Source of the DNA: Parapristionchus giblindavisi
Lineage: Eukaryota; Nematoda; Chromadorea; Rhabditida; Diplogasteridae
DNA: 64,000 bases
Assembly (NCBI GenBank): GCA_943737045.1
Contig: CALSFV010000257.1
Location: 558,001-622,000 of the forward strand
Reading direction: 5' to 3'
The translations under genes were made by a program, and so were the position numbers. Every line of letters begins with the position of its first letter. Position 1 is the stretch's first letter. This document shows positions 1 through 10,519 of this stretch, piece by piece. Under the pieces are notes generated by a model. That model made no database searches. It saw nothing but the letters and a program-made list of their open reading frames with translations, and was not told the origin of the DNA.

Positions 1-746
1 TGAAGATAATCAATAATTAGTGACTACTAATAGACCTCAATTGTTTTTTATCGTTCAAATATATCATATCCAAATCATTCCCATCAGTAAACTTCAAATC
101 CTCTCATTTTCAACGAATCGATTTCTCATGTGAATCATAAACCAGATCTCGGTTAATAGTTGTGAGATAAACATAATTAATTAAATTGTTTATCCATCAG
201 CAAACCATCAATAATAAGAGGAAAGAGCAAAGTGGGAATGATGGAATTTAGTCGGCTGGGGTGCATATGCTCTGTGAAATTAAGTTGATAACCGAATTAT
301 CACCACCCCAAGCCATTTATCATAGATAAAGTCCCGGATGATAGATTCAACCACTTATCCATTCCCCCATGAGATGAAGAGGAACTGGGAGAGAAGTAAC
401 AGGCGTCTGGAGGGTGAAGGAGGGATGGATGATCTACCGAGATAAGGGTGGAGGAGGAGTATGGGAAAAGGGAGAGGTAGAGGGAAGAAAAGGAGAGGGA
501 GAGAAATATGGCTGTCATCAATCTGTCACCACTACTAATAGAAAGTGGGCGGAGCTTTATCTGCACTCTCACCACCTCTTTATATTAATTCAAAACAATA
601 ATGAACACATTTCAAAATTCATCCTGCTAGTATCTCGTTTCACGGTCTTCACATATTTGTTCCCGATGTAAAGATTACAGTTTAGGTTTAAGCATCCCAT
701 TACCGTTCATGTTTCAAAATGGTCATTTATTATCTAATCCGTTTAA
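1..746. other. Gene-free left edge
   Basis: No exon with supporting splice sites was found on either strand. The stretch holds AT-rich sequence and a purine-rich, GA-type low-complexity patch around 350-510. The open frames there are products of this skew and have no recognisable domain. Confidence 0.5.
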
Positions 747-1953
747 GACACCGGCTCAGTAAGACACCCGGTAGTGCCGGACATCGACCTCACCGATTTG
801 GCTCAAAATTTTTTAGTGGATACCCCCATGGCCCCTCATCACAAAATGGGTATTCATTTGGGCTGGGTCCTTGAAACATAAATGTGGCGGGTTCTCGAAA
901 TTTGAAAACTCGATTTTCGCCAAAAAAAGTGGAGCAACCTAGGTTCAATGTTAGTGTCGATTAATTACAAGTATGCCTAGACAACAAAAACTCGCTATAG
1001 GAAGGTTCGGATATCCGATCGCAAACTGATTTTTTTACCTCCTCAAAACACATTAAAATTAATTAAAATTTTAAATTACAAAATCGCACAATTATTTTTA
1101 CCTTATCTTATAGAGCAAAAAATTCCGCGTCGAATGAGGCTGAAAATTAAAAAATCGATAGACCCCTATTTTGAGAAAAATGGACCTGACCATGACTCGA
1201 AAATATTTTTGTTTTTAAAACCCCTCACGTTTGTACTCATATTGAAGAGCTCGTCGAGTAGAACAACTTTCATGTTGAACGTTATGTCTGAAACTCATGT
1301 ATAAGAGAGATACACACGATTTTGCAAAAAAATATTTTTATTTCGCTTAACTCAAAATTGGTCACAAAATCGTGTGTATCTCTCTTGTACTTGAGTATCA
1401 GAAAAAATGTCCCACGCGAAAGTTGTTCTACTCAAAAAGATCTTCAATATGAGCACAAACATGAGGGGTTTTAAAAACAAAAATATTTTCGAGTCATGGT
1501 CAGGCCCATTTTTCTCAAAATAGGGGTCTATCGATTTTTTAATTTTTACCCTCATTCGACGCGGAATTTTTTGCTCTATAAGATAAGGCAAAAATAATTG
1601 TGCGATTTTGTAATTTAAAATTTTAATTAATTTTAATGTGTTTTGAGGAGGTAAAAAAATCAGTTTGCGATCGGATATAAGAACCGTCCTATACCGAGTT
1701 TTTGTTGTCTAGGCATACTTGTAATTAATCGACACTAACATTGAACATAGGTCGCTCAACTTTTTTTTGGTGAAAACCGAGTTTTCAAATTTCGAGAACC
1801 CGCCACATTTATGTTTCAAGGACCCAGCCCAAATGAATACCCATTTTGTGATGGGGGGCCATGGGGGTATCCACTAAAAAATTTTGAGCCAAATCGGTGA
1901 GGTCGATGTCCGGGGTCACTGGCTCAACCCTCGAATCTTACCGAGCCGGTGTC
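747..1953. mobile_element. 1.2 kb foldback transposon with TTAA target sites
   Basis: Two arms of roughly 570-590 bp are near-perfect reverse complements and meet at a short centre around 1328-1361. The termini read GACACCGGCTC on the left and GAGCCGGTGTC on the right. Each is flanked directly by TTAA (743-746 and 1954-1957), the target duplication of piggyBac and Kolobok elements. There is no transposase inside, so this is a non-autonomous palindromic MITE. The small divergence between arms lies mostly in the outer 50 bp. The superfamily is inferred from the TTAA sites only. Confidence 0.8.
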
Positions 1954-1957
1954 TTAA

Positions 1958-3250
1958 AGCTTCGATAGATCCTTCACATCTAAGTTCCGTAAAATCGATA
2001 TTACTTTCACATCAAGTAAATAAATCAATACTTCTATATCACTTCTCACTTATTCTCCTCAATCTACATTCATTAACAATCAGTATAGATTACATATCCA
2101 CTTGAATTTGATCCAGAATTCTCCTTTCACAAACTCTATCGAGCTTTTCGCCGTTTCTTTTATTGAAGTTTGAACACTATTAGTACATAACCATTGCAAA
2201 TCATTGTATCCATCAAATCATACAATATAATATATAACATTCTATACTTTATGTAAATTTAATGAAACTATTCTTGTCTCATCCATCTCTTCATAATTCA
2301 TTCACAAATCTCCGCCCCCAATTTCCCCTCATTCATAATTCACATTCCCTACTCCCCTCCCAACTAATTCAACATTCACAGAACTCTTCATCTCTTCATC
2401 ACTAAAGTGGACAGATATCGCCAGTTAAATGCACACTTCGGCCTCTCCGCTCACACTCTCTCGCTTTCTTTGCCTACGAGCGAGTATTTCAAGAGTGGAG
2501 AGTAACATTAGACTGGGATGTGCCTTTAACGCTATCTTCACCTTCCATTGCTCTTTCCTTTGTAGACAATAAAGAAAAGTGAATGAAAGGAAGATAGTTT
2601 TCATTTTTCTCATTTCTTCAAAAGTGCGTATCATTCGTCCACCTCCTCCAACCCGTCACTCTCGCGTTCCAAACATCACTTATCCCCTCATTTTTCTTTC
2701 AAATTTAGTATCTCAGTTGTTTTTCGCTGATTCTATAACATTGTCAGTTAGCACTCCTACCTTGATGTATAATCGCTACTACATCAAGGACATTCTATTA
2801 GTGCACATTATCTAGTCAATCTCCTTTTCTTGATAATTACTGTAAAAATATAGAAATTAGCTCTTCGGTCATCGGTCACACTCCATTCCTCCCTTCTTCC
2901 TCTCATTCTTCAACTCTCTCCTCCGACTCCCAATATTCATCCGCAAACTTTCCCATCACTTTGTCTCCAAATCCTCGGAGCCATTCACAAAGAAAGAGGA
3001 AGATGACAGAACGAGTGCGAGAGGGACAGAGATGGAGATAGAGGAAGGATAAGAGAGTGTAAAGAGTAGAAGAGACGGTAGAGATACAGAGGTGGATAAA
3101 GAAGGAGGAGAGAGAGAGAGAGAGACAGAGAGAGAGAGACAGAGAGATATAGTCCTCCTCCTCTCACATGCACTATTCCTCTCTTACCGACTTCCTCATA
3201 TATTCAATTTATTTACAACTTCTTCTCTCATATAATTCATACACTCATAC
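1958..3250. other. Gene-free AT/TC-rich stretch
   Basis: No gene is supported. The region is pyrimidine-rich on the + strand up to about 2960, then has a GA-rich microsatellite-like patch with (GA)n runs near 3110-3145. The open frames here are low-complexity translations such as serine/leucine repeats. Confidence 0.5.
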
Positions 3251-3258
3251 ACTGTCCA

Positions 3259-3728
3259 GGGACCGTGACAAAATCGCTACAACAGAACGGAAACGGTGAA
3301 AACAGCAATGGGCACAAAACCGTTGGGCACTAGGATCTTGACCTAAAATGATCCTAGTGCCCAACGGTTTTGTTTGTAGAACAGCTTACGTGATGTACCA
3401 CTGATTCATAACTTGATCGTTGAACCTTAAGGGCGTTAAAACTGCAACGGACTATAACTACTCATAATATTTTCATAGGATCACAAATCCTTAAATGTGG
3501 GCTATATTTCTTGTAAGATACCTAATGCGCAAAACCGTGGGCATTTGTTACCATTTTTTCTTCGAGCTACGGCTTGTTGCGATTTGACACCCTTCTGTAA
3601 AGATCAAAGATCAAATTACGAACGAGTAGTACATCACGTAAAAAAACAAAGCTGTGGAAGGCTAGGATAACTTTATCCCAAGGTAGAACCCGTTGAGGCT
3701 TTCATGCTTGCGATTTTGTCATGGTCCC
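3259..3728. mobile_element. 470 bp hAT-like non-autonomous element
   Basis: Terminal inverted repeats begin GGGACCGTGACAAAATCGC on the left and end GCGATTTTGTCATGGTCCC on the right, with one mismatch. The flanks are 8-bp direct repeats with one mismatch: ACTGTCCA at 3251-3258 and ACTCTCCA at 3729-3736. An 8-bp target duplication is typical of hAT transposons. An internal hairpin at about 3319-3372 pairs AAAACCGTTGGGCAC with its complement. No coding capacity. Confidence 0.7.
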
Positions 3729-3832
3729 ACTCTCCAATGAACACCTTCCTCGTTTTAATATTGCACTTTCCTGTTTCAGCCTATTCATACATTTGTATCA
3801 ATGCGAAGGCACACTGATCTCAGAGACGTATC

Positions 3833-4035
3833 CGTAGGTCGAAAAGTATGTTACAAAGTACCAAGCCTGACCGGATTTTGAGCCAAAATTTCACAAAAAT
3901 CGAAAAACATGACCGGATTTTGTGCTAAAATTAGCCAAAAATCGAAAAACCTGACCGGATTTTGAGCCAAATTAGCCAAAAATCGAAAAACCTGACCGGA
4001 TTTTGAAAACCGATAACCTAGCTATTCGACCTATG
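3833..4035. mobile_element. 203 bp hAT-like MITE, copy 1
   Basis: The element is bounded by perfect 8-bp direct repeats GACGTATC (3825-3832 and 4036-4043). Its short inverted termini read CGTAGGTCGAAAAG on the left and CTATTCGACCTATG on the right. The inside consists of three or four tandem units of about 40 bp containing CCTGACCGGATTTTGAGCC. A second copy with the same architecture lies at 15403-15606, which confirms the ends. Confidence 0.85.
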
Positions 4036-4043
4036 GACGTATC

Positions 4044-6623
4044 GCGAACAAAAAGCTATAAACACTCCCAAGTCACTCTCTTCGAATGTTGCACACTGCT
4101 AGAGGAGCAATATGTAGTAGCACCACCTATTCCCCCTATAATCAAGTCACATCCAGTGATGTTCTTCTTTCATCGTTCCATTCCATGTTACTCCCCCTTC
4201 TCCCACACGACACTTTCTTGTTTCACTCATATCATGTCTTGTTATCTCCATTGTTCCCAACCAATGATAATAAGGCACTTGTTTTAAAAAGTCGGAAAAC
4301 GGTCGCAGGATTCAAATAACCAGTCCATCTGTTATCTTATCATACAAGAGTTACTAACCTATCTCAACCAAACCATAACCCACAACATCCCTAATCTCTG
4401 CTTCATCTTCATCATTCATTCCTCGTACTCTTCCACTCTTCACTTCTTCTTCTTCTTCTCTCCCCTCCCTTCACACTTGCATCATCTGCATAAGTAATAG
4501 GCGACGACTAGAGAGGCAGAGTCGCACACCACGGTCAAGCTGCCAGATAAGGAGAGGGAGAGGGAGAGTGAAGAGGTAGAAGCTCTCTACTAGAGAGAGA
4601 GTTAAACCACAGAGGTAGAAGGGAGTGATTAAGAGATAGAGATAGAGAGATGAGTTTTCCTCCTCATCTAGAATACGTAAATGATTTTTTCTCTTTTTTC
4701 TTGCAAAAATGCATTGCTTTTCGATCACCATGCTTACAATAGGAGATTGTATCTCTTACAATTAGATAACTTCTGGATTCTGGATGCATTTCAAATCAGC
4801 TTGGGCTGTAACTTTCCCTTAATCAGCTCATCCGGAAACACATAATCACCTTCTTCCTCATTTCAATTCGCATCTTCTCGCTCCATCTCTCACTTTTTCT
4901 CATCCACGCCACCCACTTCCCTCACGCATTCAATCTCAGTATGTACCATAAAAACCCTCACCCTCCCCTCCACTCTTCTTCTTCCACTCTTTATGGTCGG
5001 TCGTTTCGTCGTTTTTCCATTCAATTCAATGATGATGGAGACGAAAAAGAAGAAACACACAGAGGGGTAACCGAGAAAAAAAGGGGAAGAGAGAAAACAG
5101 ACGAGTTGACTCAAACTTGGACAGAATGCTTCCCACATTATATGATAGAATATTCATATTGTCTTGCTTTTTTTTCAAAAATCTACTTCGGTACCCATTC
5201 CAAAGCCATTCACTGTTTCTACGCAATCAACATTGACCGTAACCGTCTTGCAATGGCAGTACAGTATGAAATTTCACTGGCATCGCTTTATCGCAGTCTA
5301 TTCTCTATGGATATTTCGTAAGAGATATAGCACTGTACAGGAATGATTATTCCTTTCATCAAAACAATACCATTGCCGTCCTCAATTAGCCTCATCATAT
5401 CCCTTTTCCATTCGTCCAATCATACATATTACGTTCTTGTTCCACCGCCCGCATCTCCCTACATATACGCCATTTTTAGTCAACTTTTATACAATATCGC
5501 ATCATTGGTTTGTCACGAACAAGTTGTTGTGCTATTTAGAAAAATGCAATCTTATCTACTAAAACGAAAAACAGCACCAACGAATCTACCCACATTGAAA
5601 CGTCGATCTCACTGTTCGCTCCAACAACCTTTCGTATCTTTCCAATTCCACTATCACTACGTCATTTAGCCCGTCCCACACATAAACAGAATAGTATACA
5701 ATGAATGGAGCGTCTCCCTCAGCGTATCTCACCGACTGGCACTTACTGATCTTCTTATTCAATCACTCTCCATTAATCCTTCCGTTCGTCTCTTCTCACA
5801 CTCTCCTTATCCACTTTCAATACCTATTCATAACTCTCCATTCCCCGAATACAATGGGAGAGGGACTCCGTCCAACTTCCAATCACGGACCCATGAAAAG
5901 TCGAGGGACGATTCAATTTGATCGGAATCCACAAGAATAGAAGATGAAGAAGAAGAGGCAAGAGGAGGGTAAAAGGGAGGGGCGCCCGTTTCAGGAAACT
6001 CTCGGCAAAAGGCAACGGTAGATAGGGAGGGATAGTGAGAGATCGAGAGTAAGCGACTGGCATAGACAGAGATTCAGAGATTACCCAACGACAAGGGACA
6101 TCGTAAGTTCATCACTAATCTACCATCTCTTCATATATGAGAGTTTCCATCTATAGTATTCCAGTGTTCTTGCACCCATCTTTTTCTCTCTTCGCGACTC
6201 AACTTGTTTGATTAATTGTTCACAATTCCAATCTTATGCACATCTTTTCAGTCTTCAATTTCACTCCATCCCTACTTTTCCCTCCCTTCCATATCCCTAT
6301 CTATAGACGTTCCCACTCATTTTTGCGAATCTATATTTCGTGTCTCGCCGATTGCATGCCTTTGCTCTCATTACGATGTATATTCATTTCCGGAGAGACA
6401 ACGATGGAGATAGATAGAAAGTCCGCTCCTTCCTCGTCTTATTCACAACTATAACTCTCTCATTCATTTCCTCTAATTTTCGAATATCAGCATTCAAACA
6501 CTTTTATCATCCCTCGTGCTCGGTGTATCATGCATTCTGTCGATTGCCAAATCACACCATCATCAGATACACTCCGTCTACCGTAATCTCTTCGGTAACA
6601 CCACCGATGGCTATCGATCAAGA
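4044..6623. other. Gene-free TC/GA-rich stretch
   Basis: Several open frames of 60-130 codons exist, but none has a recognisable domain, convincing splice sites or non-repetitive composition. Alternating pyrimidine-rich (4380-4480, 4860-4990) and purine-rich (4550-4650, 5940-6060) low-complexity tracts dominate. The last few hundred bases presumably hold the promoter of the Ly6-type gene, but no specific element can be named. Confidence 0.5.
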
Positions 6624-8628
6624 ATGAAGTCCCTATCGGCCTTCTCGCTGCGCAAGATGTTCGCCGTGGCGATCATCATCATTCTCATATCAGCACCGTC
6701 AGGTATCGATCAAAGATCAAACCGATCTAAATGCAAATCAACGGTTACCATCAATCTGTCTCCAACCATCATAATCATACACTTTCTCACCCACCCGCTG
6801 TGAGCTTCTGTCTTCCTATTGTAACCCACAGAGATGCCACATCCTCCCTTTCCCTCCTTTCGTCTTCTCTCCATTCAACGTGTTGGCGATGGACGAATAA
6901 GTACATGCAAATCTGATTTGGACACACCGCCACTGACTCCGCCCACTTTATGAAGGGGGAATGAAAGGGAGGAAGGGATAGAATTAGAGATGAATCTTAA
7001 ATGACCTTCAAAGTCAATCAGAAAGTATGAAAGCGCAAGTTAATAAGCATGAATGCTGAATCAACTGAATGCTGAATCAGGACATAGTTACACGATTAGA
7101 GTACACGAATACGGCCACCATTGCAGGTGTGGCCATTCGCTGCTATCAGTGCACATCGGACAGTGGATCATGCAATGCGGGCGAGTGTGAGGGCTCCGTG
7201 TGTATCAAGATGGAGACAGCTAACAAGGATAATGGTGAGTAGTGACCCAGGATTACGACTGGTCATGGCTTGACAGACAAAAGGGTACAGTGAAAAAGAG
7301 AGTACGCAAAAGTGAGAGAGCGCAGACGATGAGAGCATACCATGGAGCACATACCATATTTTTTGGCAATTTAGCAAATCTTTAATGAGCGCTCTTCGTG
7401 TGGTAGAGAAACGCTGGAGTGGTGTAATAGATATTCGACTAACGAATCAAATCAGACACCATAGTTGGGCGCGTGAAAACGAATTCTTTTTGCGCACAGC
7501 ATTGCCTTCCCTTGCGGGGCCTTGCGCATAGCCATGCTTCGCAAAAATTGGAATATTTCCAATCAAATCTGCTTAAAAATGGCAATGCGCATATCCTACA
7601 ATTCCCCGGTTTGCGCACAGCCTTTCGCCCAGCGTGCCCACCTATGTCAGACACCAATATATGTTCGGGTTCATAGAGTTTGCACGCAGGACGAAATCAC
7701 CGGGTGAGGAAAATCATAGAACGTTATAAGAGAAGAAATAGATAGGGTGTGAACAGGAGAGACCGCTGAATAAGATACTATTCTCCATTTCATATCTGAT
7801 AATCATGTAATAAGGTTTTAGTGATGATGCGAACTGTAGATCATTAAGGCAGAATAAATATTCACTAGGACTAATGTTTGCTCCATCAAAATTGCAGCGT
7901 GTCTTCATCATTACATTCCAAAGGGCAAACATGAAATCAACAGGCGCTGCAATTGCACTGTGAATAGGCACAAAATATGATTAACGTTTTCTGGGTGTCA
8001 TCAGATCAAACATGACTACTTCAATCGTTAACTTTCATTGTAAAATAAATATAAATATTTAGAACGCCGTACCATCCACAAGACTTGTGGTGACGAAGTG
8101 GAGGACAATTCGTGCACACAATCACAATTTGGATCAAAGTTTGTGATCGATAAAGTATTCTCTCACTGAAACCACATTCCACCGTACTCCTTCATCTATC
8201 ATATAACCATTGCCTTTAGTATTCTCATATTCTATCATGTATTGTAACCATTGATCATCAACATGACCCATCGTATCTTTCCATGATCTATCGTAATCCT
8301 GTTCTCCATTCCAGATGGACATCTCGATGTGTATGCGATCGATCACTATGCAATGGTGACTCTGCACTCATAGAGGTCAGTGATTACCAATAATATACAA
8401 AACCATACACTTTCGTCACCCCTTGTTTACTTAAAATCGACAGCATCAACTAACGACTACCGTAACCCCCAGAACTAATCAATATTCCAGGCAGGACTGG
8501 AGTCATCATCGGCCGCTCCTCCTCAAGGTTCCTTCTCACAGATGGCATTACTCATAGCCGTTCTCATATTTGTCGGTGCTTCTTGCTCAATTCTTGTGAT
8601 AGCTACGATATGTGTACAGTTCTGTTAG
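6624..8628 (+). CDS. Ly6/uPAR three-finger surface protein, 153 aa
   Basis: Exons are 6624-6702, 7127-7234, 8063-8138, 8315-8375 and 8491-8628; phases agree and the total is 462 nt. The protein starts with a signal peptide (about residues 1-26; hydrophobic AVAIIIILISA). A ten-cysteine ectodomain follows, opening CYQC and closing with CVCDRSLCN, the typical Ly6/activin-receptor-like end. The hydrophobic C-terminus (about 126-153) ends VQFC and is either a single membrane span or a GPI-attachment signal. Such proteins sit at the cell surface, often as receptor-associated or secreted-toxin-like three-finger folds. The partner here is unknown. Exon 3 uses the weaker donor GTTTGT; it is required to keep the CVC frame. 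The family call is from the cysteine pattern, and I cannot name an orthologue. Confidence 0.8.
7090..7118. repeat. 29-bp sequence repeated at 8975-9003
   Basis: The string beginning ACACGATTAGAGTAC and ending AATACGGCCAC occurs here at the 3' end of intron 1 of the Ly6-type gene. It recurs with small changes at 8975-9003, just past the last LAS1-like exon, on the same strand. It may be a local duplication or a fragment of a dispersed repeat. Confidence 0.55.
7261..7372. repeat. About 110-bp dispersed repeat, inverted copy near 20630-20738
   Basis: Read on the minus strand, this segment resembles + strand 20630-20738. Both share a GCGCTCTCTCAC-type core, a CATGGT upstream, a run of TCTCTTTTTC and CATGACC downstream. 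It lies in intron 2 of the Ly6-type gene. The element type is unknown. Confidence 0.5.
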
Positions 8629-9024
8629 TTAGTCCGACCTCAATTTTCACTTAAATCAGACCCCAACCCGCTTTTCCTAGTTCCAAATTGATTTATTGAT
8701 TATTTTGTTGCCATAGCCAAATCCATTCCTCAGACGATACCCTATTGCCAGCCAAATATACGACATACCGGTATTTATGTTAATCGAAGAGCTTATATAT
8801 TTTACTAGTCAACTGATACGTTACTATGGAAGTTTGATGCAAGATTACTGTAGTTGATCTTTGATCTTTACTCAATCACTCTCATACGTGTATTACTATG
8901 AACCTCCACCAACGCTGCGTGCGTCTTTCTCTCCTTCCCAGATAAAACTATTCCTACAGCTAGCACAGACAATAACACGATTAGAGTACAGCAATACGGC
9001 CACAAGACATCTAAACTACCGTAC

Positions 9025-10024
9025 CTCACAACGGCGATGGCGTACTGTCGTCGCATATTGTCCAACTTCATGTAGGCAAACTCCTCGGGCAGTTCGAGTT
9101 TCGAACCTGGGAATACGGTAGGGATAAATCAATCGATAATTAGCATTAAAGTTGATCTACCAATAAGTGATGCGACGACGAGCTCACAGCAGTTCACAGC
9201 GACCATTGGAATTCTATAACGAGCCTCGTTATCGATTAACAGAAAGATTGAGTGGAGCTATGTGATAACGCTGGGATGAAACACGATTCTGACTGGTAGC
9301 TTTACTCTTTACAGCTCGTATAAAGACGATATTTTGGACTAAATTCAATTAAACAATAAGTAGCCAATCAATAATCAATAAATCCAATTGATCTACCGAT
9401 GATTCCATGCAGCGAGTATGATATGACACTCCTTGAGATCATCGAGAGCATTGGATAGGAAGAGTGATTGCAATCGATGCCATTCTTTACTGAAAATGAG
9501 ATAAAATTGTAAAAGAAATGGAATATTATTATTATTATTTAAATCAGCATTAACATTTTAGAGATGAATTAAATTTGAATGAAATATGAGGGGATAAGTG
9601 ATGTTTGGAACGCGAGAGTGGCGGGTTGGAGGTTGGCGTCTTATTCGGACTTTGGAAGAAAAGGAAAATTGTAGTTATGCCATTCACTATTTCTTTATTG
9701 TCTATGTACAAATGAAAGAGCAATGGGCGGTAAAAAAAGGCAGAAAAAAAGATTAAGAAAGTTTCATAAATGACATGGGCGAGCCCCGTACAAAATCGTT
9801 TATTTTCGAAAATTGGGTGGAATACCGCAGTGCAAAATGACGTTTAGGTGAAATTTAAAAAAAAGAATGCCGTAAGATTAACTTTTTTTTCAATTTTCTA
9901 TTGGGATGAAAATAGAATAGAATAGAGGTCCTTCTACCCAGCCCACGTATGGATGAAACACAAAAGCAACAGTAGAGAAACAAAACGCTACTTACACCGT
10001 GAATGCAACCGGCTTGCCTTCCAT
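9025..10024 (-). CDS. LAS1-like protein, N-terminal fragment
   Basis: Minus-strand exons are 9996-10024, 9397-9489, 9161-9213 and 9025-9106; all phases agree, giving 85 codons. The peptide shows EW near residue 12, then a helix-rich stretch, AAWNHR, IPMVAV and ending AIAVVR. That spacing matches the start of LAS1/LAS1L, the pre-rRNA ITS2 endonuclease subunit that works in the nucleolus with the GRC3/NOL9 kinase. The catalytic HEPN motif (RxxxxH in LRHExTH) should follow but I could not find it in 6500-9000. If the last donor is not used, the frame reads on to a stop at 8868, adding about 50 residues including a hydrophobic stretch. So the gene is truncated, diverged, or has exons I missed. 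It starts about 0.5 kb after the BPNT2-like stop on the same strand and could be the second gene of an operon. Confidence 0.45.
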
Positions 10025-10519
10025 ATCTTCGCACTACCGTAATCGTAGTGCCCTCGAAGCCTACCGTAATCCTACAATTACCTACAGTACTCTTCGAGTT
10101 CATCCGGTATTCATAGACTCATAAGATACAGTATCCGTTCAACTACACGGTTTCAGTGGTGATACAAACGAGTACGTAAATTCAATAAATCAATAATTTA
10201 TCCATCGAAAATGAAAGGCAAGATACATACATACAACTATTCTGCGTAGCAATATAGTGTTGAGGGAATGTATTGATTAGGAGCAAATCAATCAATAAAT
10301 AGATAGATACAATGGTTATTGTAACCCGTTCATTCCGCGTTGGATTTGACGAGCACTTATCATGACTAGAATTTGGATAAAATGCCAAAGTGAGGAAAGA
10401 AAGATTACTTCTGAGCAAGTGTTAAACAATCTCGAGGTCATGCGTAAAGTGTACAAAAATGACGAAAAGTGGGAATGGGTCTTAGCAAGAACACAAAACA
10501 ATCGATAGATACAGTACTC

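Noticed and set aside
7439..7971. Minus-strand frames in the Ly6-gene intron as the missing LAS1 exons
   Set aside because: Neither contains an RxxxxH HEPN motif or similarity to LAS1, and neither joins in phase to the last LAS1-like exon.
8063..8138. A Leu-Arg-His string on the minus strand as a LAS1 catalytic exon
   Set aside because: It is antisense to Ly6-gene exon 3, which is firmly supported by the cysteine pattern. The surrounding residues do not match.
9300..9356. An extra small exon between LAS1-like exons 2 and 3
   Set aside because: A short open piece can be drawn here, but its phase leads to a stop in the next exon. Direct splicing from 9397 to 9213 keeps the frame.
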